A stretch of DNA of 40,027 nucleotides from Aureimonas sp. Leaf324. GTDB lineage: Bacteria > Pseudomonadota > Alphaproteobacteria > Rhizobiales > Rhizobiaceae. The stretch lies in the NCBI RefSeq assembly GCF_001423245.1, contig NZ_LMOH01000006.1, positions 1 through 40,027 of the forward strand, given 5' to 3'. Of the stretch, positions 32,062-40,027 are shown piece by piece. The notes beneath the pieces are model-generated. The model was not told the origin of the DNA, did not search any database, and saw nothing but the letters and a program-made list of their open reading frames with translations. The position numbers and the translations under genes were made by a program. Within the stretch, counting starts at the first letter, position 1. Every line of letters starts with the position of its first letter.

Positions 32062-35000
32062 CTACCCGGCGGCGAACACGACGAGCAGGTCCTTGGCGTC
32101 GATCTGGTCGCCGGCCTTGACGTGGACGGCTTCCACCGTCCCGTCGGCTTCCGCGTGGAGCGCGGTCTCCATCTTCATCGCCTCGATCGACAGAAGGACG
32201 TCGCCCGCCTTGACGCTCTGGCCGGGCCGCACGGCCAGCGTCGAGACGACGCCCGGCATCGGCGCCGCGACATGCGCCGCGTTGCCGGGTTCGGCCTTCG
32301 GGCGCGCGGCACCCGAGCCGGATCCCTTGGCGCGGTCTGGCACCTTGATGCGGCGCGGCTGGCCGTTCAGTTCGAAGAACACCGTCTTCTTGCCCTTCTC
32401 GTCCGTATCGGCCAAGCCGAGCGAGCGGATGACGAGCGTCTTGCCGGGCTCGAGGTCGACGAGGATCTCCTCCTCCGTCTCGATGCCGTAGAAGTAGTTC
32501 GGCGTCGGCAGGGTCGAGACGGGGCCGTAGGTGTCGGCAGCAACCGCGAAGTCGGTGAAGACCTTCGGGTACATGAGATAGGAGGCGAACTCTCGGGGGC
32601 TCACCTTGCGGCCGAGCTTCTCCTCGACCTTAGCGCGTTCCGCCGCGAGGTCGGCATCGGGGATCAGCGATCCCGGACGCTCGGTGATCGGCGCTTCGCC
32701 CTTCAAGGCCTTCTTCTGAAGCCCTTCCGGCCAGCCGCCCGGTGGCTGGCCGAGATCGCCGTGCAGCATGGAGACGACCGACTCGGGGAAGGCGATGTCG
32801 CGCGTGGGGTTCTCGACATCGGCGACGGACAGGTCCTGCGCCACCATCATCAGCGCCATGTCGCCGACGACCTTGGAGGAGGGCGTGACCTTCACGATGT
32901 CGCCGAACATCAGGTTCGCCTCGGAATAGGCCTTGGCGACCTCGTGCCAGCGCGTGTCGAGGCCGAGCGAGCGGGCCTGTTCCTTCAGGTTGGTGAACTG
33001 GCCACCCGGCATCTCGTGGAGATAGACCTCGGACGCCGGCCCTTTCAGGTCGCTTTCGAAGGCGGCGTACTGGTTGCGCACGGCCTCCCAGTAGAAGGAG
33101 ATGCGACGGATCGCGTCCTGATCGAGGCCGGGGTCGCGCTCCGAGCCCTTCAGCGCCTCGTTCAGCGAGCCGAGGCAGGCCTGCGAGGTGTTGCCGGACA
33201 GAGCGTCCATCGCCGCGTCCACGGCGTCGACGCCGGCATCCACCGCCGCGAGGATCGTCGCCGCCGCGATGCCCGACGTGTCGTGCGTATGGAGGTGGAT
33301 GGGGATGCCCACCTCCTCCTTCAGCGTCTTGATGAGAACACGGGCCGCCGCCGGCTTCAGGAGGCCCGCCATATCCTTGACGCCGAGGATATGGGCGCCC
33401 GCGCGCTCCATCTCCTTGGCGAGGCTGACGTAGTACTTGAGATCGTATTTCGAGCGGGCGGGATCGAAGAGGTCGCCCGTGTAGCAGATCGCGCCCTCGC
33501 ACAGCTTGCCGGACTCGATCACCGCGTCGATCGAGACGCGCATGTTCTCGACCCAGTTCAGGCAGTCGAAGACGCGGAAGAGATCGACGCCGCCGGCGGC
33601 CGCCTCCGCCACGAAGCGCTTGACCACGTTGTCGGGATAGTTGGTGTAGCCGACGCCGTTGGAGCCGCGCAGCAGCATCTGGAGGAGGATGTTGGGCGCC
33701 TTTTCGCGGATCCCCGCCAGCCGCTCCCACGGGTCCTCGGTGAGGAAGCGCATGGCGACGTCGAAGGTCGCCCCACCCCAGCATTCGAGCGAGAGGAGCT
33801 GCGGTAATGCGCGGGCGTAGGCATCCGCGATGCCGACGATGTCGTGCGTCCGAACGCGGGTCGCGAGCAGCGACTGGTGGCCGTCGCGCATCGTCGTGTC
33901 GGTGACGAGCACCTCGCGCTGCTGGAGCATCCAGTCGGCAAAGCCCTTCGCGCCGAGTTCCTCCAGCCGCTGGCGCGAGCCGGGCTGGATCGGCCGGTCG
34001 AAGCGCGGTGCGACGGGCTTGCGGGCGTCGGCCGGCGGCTTCGGGCGACCGCGCGTCTCGGGATGGCCGTTGACCGTGACGTCGGCGAGATAGGTCAGGA
34101 GCTTCGTCGCGCGGTCGCGGCGCTTCACTTGCGCGAAGAGCTCCGGCGTCGTGTCGATGAAGCGCGTCGTGTACGAGTTGTCGGCGAAGGCCGGGTGGGT
34201 GATGATCGCTTCGAGGAAGGTGAGGTTCGTCGCGACGCCGCGGATGCGGAACTCGCGCAGCGCGCGGTGCATGCGCGCGATCGCCTCTTCCGGGCTCGGC
34301 GCCCAGGCCGTTACTTTTTCGAGCAGCGGGTCGTAGAAACGGGTGATGACGGCGCCCGAATAGGCCGTGCCGCCGTCGAGCCGGATGCCGAAGCCCGTCG
34401 CGCCGCGATAGGCGGTGATGCGGCCGTAGTCGGGAATGAAGTTCTGCTCGGGGTCTTCCGTCGTGATGCGGCACTGGAGGGCGTGGCCGTTGAGACGGAT
34501 GTCCTCCTGCCGCGGCACGCCGCTTTCCGGGGTCCCGATCGCATGGCCGTCGAGGATGTGGATCTGCGCCTTCACGATGTCGATGCCGGTCACCTGCTCG
34601 GTGACGGTGTGCTCGACCTGGATACGCGGGTTCACCTCGATGAAGTAGAATGCGCCGGTATCGGCATCCATCAGGAACTCGACGGTGCCGGCGCCCACAT
34701 AGCTCGTCGCCGCGCAGATGGCGCGTGCGTAAGACGCGAGCTCGCGCCGCTTCGTATCGTCGAGATAAGGGGCCGGCGCGCGCTCCACGACCTTCTGATT
34801 GCGGCGCTGGATCGAGCAGTCGCGTTCGAAGAGATCGACGACCGTGCCGTGCGTGTCGCCGAGGATCTGCACCTCGACATGGCGCGCGCGCTCGACGAGC
34901 TTTTCGAGATAGACCTCGTCCTTGCCGAAGGCGGCCTTGGCCTCGCGCTTGGCCTCCGTCACCTCGCGCGCGAGATCCTCGGGCTTCCGGATCGCGCGCA

Positions 35001-35526
35001 TGCCGCGCCCGCCGCCGCCCCACGAGGCCTTCAGCATCACGGGATAGCCGACCGTCTCGGCGAGACGCTTGACCTCCTCCATGTCGTCGGGCAGCGGATC
35101 GGTCGCGGGCACCACCGGCACGCCGACCTCGACCGCGAGGTTGCGCGCGGCCACCTTGTTACCGAGGCGGCGCATCGTGTCGGCCGTCGGGCCGATGAAG
35201 GTGATGCCGGCCTCCGCACAGGCGTCGACGAATTCCGGGCTCTCCGACAGGAGGCCGTAGCCGGGATGGATCGCGTCCGCGCCCGATTCCTTCGCGACGC
35301 GGATCACCTCCTCGATCGACAGGTAGCTCTCGATCGGCCCGAGGTCGCGGGACAGATGGGGCCCGCGGCCGACCTGATAGCTCTCGTCCGCCTTGAACCG
35401 ATGAAGGGCATACTTGTCCTCCTCCGCCCAGATCGCCACCGTCTTCAGGCCCAACTCGTTGGCCGCACGGAACACGCGGATCGCGATCTCGGAGCGATTG
35501 GCGACAAGGATCTTGGATATGGGCAC
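32062..35526 (-). CDS. pyc: Pyruvate carboxylase
   Basis: Biotin enzyme of 1154 residues making oxaloacetate from pyruvate, bicarbonate and ATP. In order it has the biotin carboxylase domain (MPISKILVANRSEIAIRVFR, HPGYGLLSESPEF, GGGGRGM, FIEVNPRIQVEHTVTE) and the carboxyltransferase TIM barrel from about residue 540 (TTMRDGHQSLLATRVRTHD, VFDCLNWV, GVKDMAGLLKP, LHTHDTSG). The tetramerisation region follows, and then the biotinyl domain with Lys1118 in AMKM. The GTG at 35526 is chosen because GGGGGGAG lies five bases upstream and the protein then starts as usual for the family; an ATG at 35559 lies 11 codons earlier. It replenishes the TCA cycle for gluconeogenic growth. A perfect palindrome sits in its leader. 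Confidence 0.96.
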   Translation of the reverse strand: MPISKILVANRSEIAIRVFRAANELGLKTVAIWAEEDKYALHRFKADESYQVGRGPHLSRDLGPIESYLSIEEVIRVAKESGADAIHPGYGLLSESPEFVDACAEAGITFIGPTADTMRRLGNKVAARNLAVEVGVPVVPATDPLPDDMEEVKRLAETVGYPVMLKASWGGGGRGMRAIRKPEDLAREVTEAKREAKAAFGKDEVYLEKLVERARHVEVQILGDTHGTVVDLFERDCSIQRRNQKVVERAPAPYLDDTKRRELASYARAICAATSYVGAGTVEFLMDADTGAFYFIEVNPRIQVEHTVTEQVTGIDIVKAQIHILDGHAIGTPESGVPRQEDIRLNGHALQCRITTEDPEQNFIPDYGRITAYRGATGFGIRLDGGTAYSGAVITRFYDPLLEKVTAWAPSPEEAIARMHRALREFRIRGVATNLTFLEAIITHPAFADNSYTTRFIDTTPELFAQVKRRDRATKLLTYLADVTVNGHPETRGRPKPPADARKPVAPRFDRPIQPGSRQRLEELGAKGFADWMLQQREVLVTDTTMRDGHQSLLATRVRTHDIVGIADAYARALPQLLSLECWGGATFDVAMRFLTEDPWERLAGIREKAPNILLQMLLRGSNGVGYTNYPDNVVKRFVAEAAAGGVDLFRVFDCLNWVENMRVSIDAVIESGKLCEGAICYTGDLFDPARSKYDLKYYVSLAKEMERAGAHILGVKDMAGLLKPAAARVLIKTLKEEVGIPIHLHTHDTSGIAAATILAAVDAGVDAVDAAMDALSGNTSQACLGSLNEALKGSERDPGLDQDAIRRISFYWEAVRNQYAAFESDLKGPASEVYLHEMPGGQFTNLKEQARSLGLDTRWHEVAKAYSEANLMFGDIVKVTPSSKVVGDMALMMVAQDLSVADVENPTRDIAFPESVVSMLHGDLGQPPGGWPEGLQKKALKGEAPITERPGSLIPDADLAAERAKVEEKLGRKVSPREFASYLMYPKVFTDFAVAADTYGPVSTLPTPNYFYGIETEEEILVDLEPGKTLVIRSLGLADTDEKGKKTVFFELNGQPRRIKVPDRAKGSGSGAARPKAEPGNAAHVAAPMPGVVSTLAVRPGQSVKAGDVLLSIEAMKMETALHAEADGTVEAVHVKAGDQIDAKDLLVVFAAG

Positions 35527-35554
35527 GAACGCTCCCCCCGGACTGCGCAGATTC

Positions 35555-35572
35555 TTCAACTCGCGAGTTGAA
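35555..35572. promoter_or_regulatory. Perfect 18-bp palindrome in the pyc leader
   Basis: TTCAACTCGCGAGTTGAA is its own reverse complement and lies 28 bases upstream of the pyc start. Size and position suit a dimeric repressor operator. I do not recognise the regulator. Confidence 0.6.
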
Positions 35573-35649
35573 TACGAAACCGCGCTCGTTGCAATGCAGC
35601 GAGCGCAGCGCGGAAGGATCGCTTGCGACCAAATTTCGGCAAAGAGCGC

Positions 35650-36045
35650 TCAGGCGAAGCGCCAGCTGCGCTCCAACACCTCGATCTTGTAGCCGTCCGG
35701 GTCCGCGATGAAGAAGAACCGGGCCTTGCCCCCGGTCGGTGGCGTGAGCTCGCGGATGGCCTGGGGGCCCAGACCTTCGGCCTCCAGCCGCGCCCGCTCG
35801 GCCTCGAGGTCGGCGACGCTGACGGCGAGATGGCCGTAGCCGTCGCCGAGGTCGTAGGGCGCGGTGCGGTCCTTGTTGACCGTCAGCTCCAGCTCGAAAC
35901 CCGTTTCCGCGTTCGACAAGTAGATCAGCGTGAACGCGTCGAAGTCGATGCGATCGGCGACCGCCAGCCCGAAGGCGCGGGCGTAGAAGTCGACCGAGCG
36001 CGCCTCGTCGCGAACGCGGATCATCGAGTGAATGAGCTTGGCCAC
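35650..36045 (-). CDS. Glyoxalase I-fold (VOC) protein, lactoylglutathione lyase-like
   Basis: Protein of 131 residues with the GloA layout: IHSMIRVRDEARSVDFYARA, ETGFELELTVNKD, GYGHLAVSVADLEAERARLE and FFFIADPDGYKIEVLER. Likely metal ligands are His7, the Glu in FELEL, the His in GYGHLAV and the Glu in KIEVLE. The reaction would be conversion of the methylglyoxal-glutathione adduct to lactoylglutathione, but other VOC functions cannot be excluded. The GTG at 36045 follows AGGAG by eight bases; no upstream ATG is family-like. Confidence 0.82.
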   Translation of the reverse strand: MAKLIHSMIRVRDEARSVDFYARAFGLAVADRIDFDAFTLIYLSNAETGFELELTVNKDRTAPYDLGDGYGHLAVSVADLEAERARLEAEGLGPQAIRELTPPTGGKARFFFIADPDGYKIEVLERSWRFA

Positions 36046-36104
36046 GATGCGGGCTCCTGTGCTGCCGGTTGGGCAGCGGGAGATAGGCCAGCCTGCGCGC
36101 AAGA

Positions 36105-36139
36105 CGAAGCCCGCCGGCGCGGGGCGCGGGCGGGCTTTC
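36105..36139 (-). terminator. Intrinsic terminator after the EamA transporter gene
   Basis: AAGCCCGCC and GGCGGGCTT form a nine-bp stem with a GC-rich loop, 28 bases beyond the transporter stop on the minus strand. The tail is only weakly T rich. Confidence 0.5.
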
Positions 36140-36166
36140 GAAGATCCGTGTCGGCGTGGCGCGGGA

Positions 36167-37057
36167 TCAGGCGCGCAGCAGCCGGGCTCGCCAGCTGCGG
36201 GCCGGCGTCGCGCTCGACGAACCGCCACCCAGCGTCGACAGGCCGCAGAAGCCGACGAGCGCCATGCCGGCGACCGCGATCGGATCGGGCACCTCGCCGA
36301 AGAACAGGGCGCCGAGCACCGCCGCCCAGACGATCTGGCTGTACTGCGTCGGCGCGATCTGGCTCGCCTGCGTGACGCGGGCCGCCATCACGATCGCGAT
36401 GTGACCGATGCCGGCGCACAGGCCGCCGAACACGAGGATCGGCATGTCGCGTACCGTCGGCACGACGAAATGCGGGATCATCAGGAGGCCGTTGACGCAG
36501 ACCGCCGCCAGAAGCACGGCGCCGACCAGCGTCAGCCGCTTTTCGGTGGGTCCGAGCGTGCGCAGGATGATGACGGTCAGCGCGCCGACGAAGGCGCAGG
36601 CCAGCGCCGCCAGATGCCCGAGCGAGAGAGCATTGAAGCCCGGACGCACCACGAGCAGGACGCCGGCGAGACCGCCGAGCAGCGACGCCCAGCGCCCGAG
36701 CCCGACGACCTCCTTCAGGAAGACCGCCGAGAGCACCGCGACGAAGACCGGCAGGAGGAAGATCAACGCGTAGGCTTCGGCCAGCGGCAGCGACACGAAG
36801 GCGTAGGTCGCGGTCATGCCGCCGATCGTGCCGGTGGCCATGCGCGCCAGCACCAGCCAGGGACGCTTGGGCGTCACGATCGAGCGCCAGGTGTCCTCGG
36901 GTCGCTTGGAGAGCAGCGCCGGGAACAGGGCGAAGAGGGAGATGAAGAAGCCGATTTCGAAGACCGGCATCGAGGAGGAGCCGAGGGCCTTGGCGGCGGC
37001 GTCCGAGCAGGAATAGGCGAGATATGCCAGGAAGGCGAGAAGGATTCCGGTATGCAT
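36167..37057 (-). CDS. EamA/DMT-family transporter
   Basis: Inner-membrane protein of 296 residues with ten predicted helices in two EamA repeats. The first starts ILLAFLAYLAYSCSDAAAKA and the second LAALACAFVGALTVIILR. Family marks include LPLAEAYALIFLLPVFVAVL and APTQYSQIVWAAVLGALFFGEVPD. RhaT/YdcZ-type exporters of metabolites are relatives, and the substrate is unknown. It stands alone between an upstream inverted repeat and a downstream hairpin. Confidence 0.88.
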   Translation of the reverse strand: MHTGILLAFLAYLAYSCSDAAAKALGSSSMPVFEIGFFISLFALFPALLSKRPEDTWRSIVTPKRPWLVLARMATGTIGGMTATYAFVSLPLAEAYALIFLLPVFVAVLSAVFLKEVVGLGRWASLLGGLAGVLLVVRPGFNALSLGHLAALACAFVGALTVIILRTLGPTEKRLTLVGAVLLAAVCVNGLLMIPHFVVPTVRDMPILVFGGLCAGIGHIAIVMAARVTQASQIAPTQYSQIVWAAVLGALFFGEVPDPIAVAGMALVGFCGLSTLGGGSSSATPARSWRARLLRA

Positions 37058-37364
37058 CGCAGTGCGGCTTCGAGGGTGCGGGAACAGGGACGAGCCGGCG
37101 TCGCGATCTGGCGATCATCTGCCCCGGAGGGCGCGTTTTCGTGTTGAGGCGGTCGGCATGCGCAACATCGCGCATGTCGGTTGATAGTCCGTTTATCTCG
37201 GCTGCGACAACGCCGCCAAATGCCTGATTCCGATCATCTTCTCTTACCGAGCGGCATGACGCGTGATGACGCTCCAAGCCCCGCCGTCATTGCGGCGAAA
37301 GCATGGAAACGGCATGTCGGCCAAAAGAAATGCGCAGGTGTTGCAGGCGAGCGGAGAAGGCCGC
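37058..37364. other. Intergenic region upstream of the EamA transporter
   Basis: No gene is supported. The region should contain the transporter promoter. The only clear structure is the inverted repeat at 37157-37176. The stretch near 37180-37210 is less GC-rich than its surroundings and is a plausible promoter location. Confidence 0.45.
37157..37176. promoter_or_regulatory. Inverted repeat, possible operator
   Basis: CATGCGC and GCGCATG are perfect seven-base arms around AACATC, 100-119 bases upstream of the EamA transporter start. Spacing fits a dimeric regulator; no regulator gene lies next to it. Confidence 0.35.
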
Positions 37365-38423
37365 TCAGAGCGCTTGGAGCCAGCGCCCTTCCCGGTCCGA
37401 GACGAAGCAGAGATCGAGAAGCTTCTGGATCTCGGCGGCGTGGCGAAAGTCCGGCTGGCCGTTCTCGCCGGTCATCAGCGCCATGGCGAAGCGATGCTCG
37501 TTGCGCGGCGTGACCGGGCATTCCACGGGGCGCCATGTCTGCGTCTCGATGTCCTCCCCGAGGCACGCCTCGAGCCGCGAGTCCTTGTGGTTCGCCCAGA
37601 TGCGCAGCGCACCCGTCTCGCCGTAGATCGCAAGGTTCAGATCGTTGAGATTGCCGGTGGCGTAGCGCGTCATATGGACGGTGCCGAGCGCGCCGTTCTC
37701 CATCTCGACCGTCATCGCGACGCTGTCGTTGACGTCGAGCGTGTAGTCGCCGATCTTGCCCCCCTCGGCCTTGTCGTAGGTCTTCATGCGCGCCTGAAGC
37801 GCCGCGACGCTGAGCGTCGTGCCGAAGCAGGCGAAGTCGAGGATGTGGATGCCGATGTCGCCGAGCACCCCTTTCGAGCCATGGGCCGAAGACAGGCGCC
37901 AGAGCCAACGCTCGTCGGTTCGCCAGTCCCCCCAGTGCGGGCTCGTCAGCCAGCTCTGGAGGTAGCTCGCCTCGAAGTGCCGGATGGTGCCGATCCGGCC
38001 ATCCTCGACCAGCCGCCGCGCCAACTGGATCGCGTGCGCGTTGCGATAGGTGAGGTTGACCATGTTGACGAGGCCGGCGCTCTCGGCCGCCTCGGTCATC
38101 TCCATCGCATCCGGGTGGTTCAGGGCGAGCGGCTTCTCGCAGAAGACCGGCTTGCCGGCCGCGATGAGCTTGAGGCTCGTCTCCTTGTGCGCGCCGTCCG
38201 GCGTGGAGTTCACCGCCGCGTCGAAGCCACCCCACGCGATCGCCGCGTCGAGCGAGCCGAAAGCCTCGGGGATCGCATGCTCCTCGGCGAAGGCGCGGGC
38301 GCGCGTCTCGTTGGTGTCGACGGCGGCCGCCAGTCGGCATCCGGGAATGGTGGCGAAATGCTCCGCGTGGCGATGGGCGATCGACCCCGTGCCGAGGATC
38401 AGGATCCGCTTCTCGGCGCTCAC
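37365..38423 (-). CDS. thuB: Gfo/Idh/MocA-family dehydrogenase, ThuB-like
   Basis: NAD(P)-dependent oxidoreductase of 352 residues. The Rossmann motif is [15 protein letters not shown] and the catalytic motif is CEKPLALN. The C-terminal domain has [19 protein letters not shown], with conserved Asp and His. In Sinorhizobium, ThuA and ThuB act on trehalose and related disaccharides through 3-keto derivatives. The GTG at 38423 overlaps the ThuA stop as GTGA, so the two are coupled. Assignment to ThuB rests on family and neighbour. Confidence 0.85.
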   Translation of the reverse strand: MSAEKRILILGTGSIAHRHAEHFATIPGCRLAAAVDTNETRARAFAEEHAIPEAFGSLDAAIAWGGFDAAVNSTPDGAHKETSLKLIAAGKPVFCEKPLALNHPDAMEMTEAAESAGLVNMVNLTYRNAHAIQLARRLVEDGRIGTIRHFEASYLQSWLTSPHWGDWRTDERWLWRLSSAHGSKGVLGDIGIHILDFACFGTTLSVAALQARMKTYDKAEGGKIGDYTLDVNDSVAMTVEMENGALGTVHMTRYATGNLNDLNLAIYGETGALRIWANHKDSRLEACLGEDIETQTWRPVECPVTPRNEHRFAMALMTGENGQPDFRHAAEIQKLLDLCFVSDREGRWLQAL

Positions 38424-39205
38424 CGGAAGCCCTCCTCCCCGGCCTGGTGCAGCGAGAGGCCCTTCTTCATGATCCGCTCGCGCGCCGCCTCGATCGGCAC
38501 GTTCGGAGCGTTCGAGACGTCCTTCCAAGGCTGCGCGGGGTTGTAGGCCCAGCGCACGGCGTTGCGCAAAACGGCCTGGACCTGCCGGTCGTGATAGATC
38601 GGATAGGTCTCGTGGCCGGGCTCGAAATAGAAGATGCGCCCCGCCCCGCGCTGGTAAGTCAGGCCTGAGCGGAACACCTCGCCCCCTTCGAACCAGGAGA
38701 CGAACACCGTCTCCAGCGGCTCGGGCACCAGGAACGGCTCGCCGTACATTTCCGAGTTCGGCAGCTCGATCGCCTTGTCGATGCCGCGCGCGATCGGATG
38801 CGACGGGTTGATCACCCAGAGCCGCTCCCGCTCGCCCGCCTCGCGCCAGCGCAGGGAACAGGGCGTCCCCATCATCCGCTTGAAGATCTTGGAGAAATGC
38901 CCGGAATGGAGCACCACGAGCCCCATTCCCTCGTTCACCCGCTGCTGCACGCGATCGACGATCTCGTCGGCGACGCGGCCATGGGCCTTGTGCCCCCACC
39001 AGACGAGAACGTCGGTCTCGTCGAGCCGCGACTGCGGCAGGCCGTGCTCGGGCTCCTCGAGTGTCGCGGTCGACGCCTCGATCTCGGGGTCCTCGCCCAA
39101 TGCGTCGGCGATGGTGCGGTGAATGCCGTGCGGGTAGATCGAGCGCACCGCCTCGTTCTCGTTCTCGTGTAGGAACTCGTTCCAGACGACGGTGCGGATC
39201 GGCAT
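38420..39205 (-). CDS. thuA: ThuA-family trehalose utilization protein
   Basis: ThuA domain protein of 261 residues with a class I glutamine amidotransferase-like fold: [53 protein letters not shown] and [14 protein letters not shown]. Together with ThuB it processes 3-keto-disaccharides in trehalose, maltitol or sucrose catabolism. The ATG at 39205 gives the standard [10 protein letters not shown]. No sugar transporter of the thuEFGK type is in the window; downstream of thuB there is only the EamA gene. Confidence 0.92.
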   Translation of the reverse strand: MPIRTVVWNEFLHENENEAVRSIYPHGIHRTIADALGEDPEIEASTATLEEPEHGLPQSRLDETDVLVWWGHKAHGRVADEIVDRVQQRVNEGMGLVVLHSGHFSKIFKRMMGTPCSLRWREAGERERLWVINPSHPIARGIDKAIELPNSEMYGEPFLVPEPLETVFVSWFEGGEVFRSGLTYQRGAGRIFYFEPGHETYPIYHDRQVQAVLRNAVRWAYNPAQPWKDVSNAPNVPIEAARERIMKKGLSLHQAGEEGFR

Positions 39206-39246
39206 GACATGCCTCCTTCAAAGGCAGAAGCGCGAGGGATGGGCGG

Positions 39247-39271
39247 AGCCGGCGGCAGTGGGCCGCCGGCT
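39247..39271 (-). terminator. GC-rich hairpin after treY
   Basis: AGCCGGCGGC and GCCGCCGGCT form a perfect ten-bp stem with loop AGTGG, directly after the treY stop on the minus strand. There is no T run, so termination would be weak; it may also protect the mRNA 3' end. Confidence 0.45.
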
Positions 39272-39275
39272 GCCA

Positions 39276-40027
39276 TCAGTCGGCGACGAGCAGCGCGACC
39301 GGCAGGTCGGCGAGGAGCGTCGAGAGCGGCAGCGACGCCGCGCCCGCGACCGGCTTGAGGTTGAGGATGTCCTCGAAGCGCGCGCCGGACAGTTTCGAGG
39401 GCAGCCGAACCGCCGTGTCGCCCCAGGCGGCGGCATCCGGCATCGGCATCTTCGCCCGGTCGCCGAGAAGTCCAAGCGCCAGCCGCGGCACCACCGTGAC
39501 GGCGAACCGCCCTTCCCGGTCGCTGCGCGCGAAGGCGAGGACGTGGTCCCGCTTCTCGCCCGTCACCTCGAGCGGCATGTACTTGCCCGTCGTAAAGAGC
39601 TCCGGCGCCTTGATGCGTGCCTTGAGGGCGGCCGCCGTCAGCTTCGCCTTCACGCGGCCGTCCCGCCAGTGCGGCAACGCTTCGGCGACGCCGTGCCCGT
39701 CGGTCATCGCGGCTTCGCGGGCCTTGAAGTCGATCTTGCGACGGTTGTCGGGGTCCACAAGGCTGAGGTCGTAGAACTCCGTGCCCTGGTAGATGTCCGG
39801 CACGCCGGGCGCGGTCAGCTTCACCAGCGTCTGCGACAGCGACGTCAGCGCGCCGGCAACGACGAACGGCTGGACATCCTGCCAGAAGTGCTCGAGAAAG
39901 TCGCCGCTCTCCCGCTTCGAGAGCGCCGCTTCGACGAAGCCCTTCAGCGCCCCCTCGTAGGCCTCGTCCGGCGCGGTCCAGGTCGTGAAGCGCTTAGCCT
40001 CGCGCGCCGCCTTCTCGGCGAAGGCGG
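39276..40027 (-). CDS. treY: Malto-oligosyltrehalose synthase, C-terminal part
   Basis: Partial gene: the last 250 residues, with the 5' part beyond the right edge. The visible part begins inside RFTTWTAPDEAYEGALKGFV. It contains TLVKLTAPGVPDIYQGTEFY and LSLVDPDNRRKIDF, hallmarks of TreY. TreY rearranges the reducing-end bond of maltodextrins to give a trehalosyl end, from which TreZ releases trehalose. The treZ and glg genes would be expected upstream, outside the window. Its neighbours thuA/thuB break trehalose down. Confidence 0.93.
   Translation of the reverse strand, partial: AFAEKAAREAKRFTTWTAPDEAYEGALKGFVEAALSKRESGDFLEHFWQDVQPFVVAGALTSLSQTLVKLTAPGVPDIYQGTEFYDLSLVDPDNRRKIDFKAREAAMTDGHGVAEALPHWRDGRVKAKLTAAALKARIKAPELFTTGKYMPLEVTGEKRDHVLAFARSDREGRFAVTVVPRLALGLLGDRAKMPMPDAAAWGDTAVRLPSKLSGARFEDILNLKPVAGAASLPLSTLLADLPVALLVAD

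Noticed and set aside
32000-35571. Long plus-strand frames opposite pyruvate carboxylase (622 and 575 residues)
   Set aside because: Pyruvate carboxylase is conserved along its whole length on the other strand, and these frames have no recognisable domain.
1-40027. CRISPR array, toxin-antitoxin or known defence genes
   Set aside because: No regularly spaced repeats and no recognisable nuclease, toxin or restriction genes were seen; any island cargo must lie left of the window.

Overview
The window comes from a high-GC alphaproteobacterium, most likely a member of the Hyphomicrobiales (Rhizobiales), perhaps Aurantimonadaceae-like. This rests on a group I intron in the anticodon loop of tRNA-Arg(CCU), as known from Agrobacterium, on general-stress (EcfG-type) promoters of the form GGAAC-N16/17-CGTT, and on an alphaproteobacterial gene set (rpoH, carD, phaA/phaB/phaR, biotin pyruvate carboxylase, thuA/thuB). 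The genus assignment is inference.

Positions 1-6597 are accessory DNA. The left edge carries what looks like the end of an IS21-family element. A HARE-HTH-like gene on the minus strand follows. Next is a tightly packed plus-strand trio: a 539-residue tyrosine recombinase, a 1010-residue second tyrosine recombinase with a Cys/His module, and a 234-residue accessory protein. The trio runs straight into the 3' end of tRNA-Arg(CCU), 11 bases away. The layout recalls Tn554 TnpA/TnpB/TnpC and the gamma-mobile-trio modules GmtY/GmtZ/GmtX, and it fits one end of an integrative element. Its cargo would lie to the left, outside the window. The tRNA is split by a 217-nt group IC3-like intron, and a 5' tRNA half lies about 200 bp upstream of it.

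Positions 7163-13094 hold thiamine genes. Thiamine pyrophosphokinase is on the minus strand. It is divergent from a TPP riboswitch with a hairpin covering the ribosome binding site, followed by thiBPQ, a thiamine ABC importer. A lipoprotein M48 protease follows.

Positions 13171-20347 hold stress and RNA-related genes on the minus strand: rpoH with an EcfG-type promoter, a CarD-family regulator, a 7Fe ferredoxin, an S4-domain protein coupled to a Suv3-like helicase, and two related small secreted proteins. Positions 20472-23454 hold polyhydroxybutyrate genes: phaA and phaB on the minus strand and the regulator phaR on the plus strand.

Positions 23578-29912 are core genes: rpmF, mtgA, an ispA-azlC-azlD run on the plus strand, and an ispG-lytic transglycosylase-acetyltransferase run on the minus strand. 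Two tiny hydrophobic proteins follow, one with an EcfG-type promoter. Positions 29941-40027 are all minus strand: an MFS transporter coupled to a DeoR regulator, pyruvate carboxylase with a perfect 18-bp palindrome in its leader, a glyoxalase-fold protein, an EamA transporter, thuB/thuA (disaccharide catabolism), and the 3' part of treY (trehalose synthesis). No CRISPR array or rRNA was seen.
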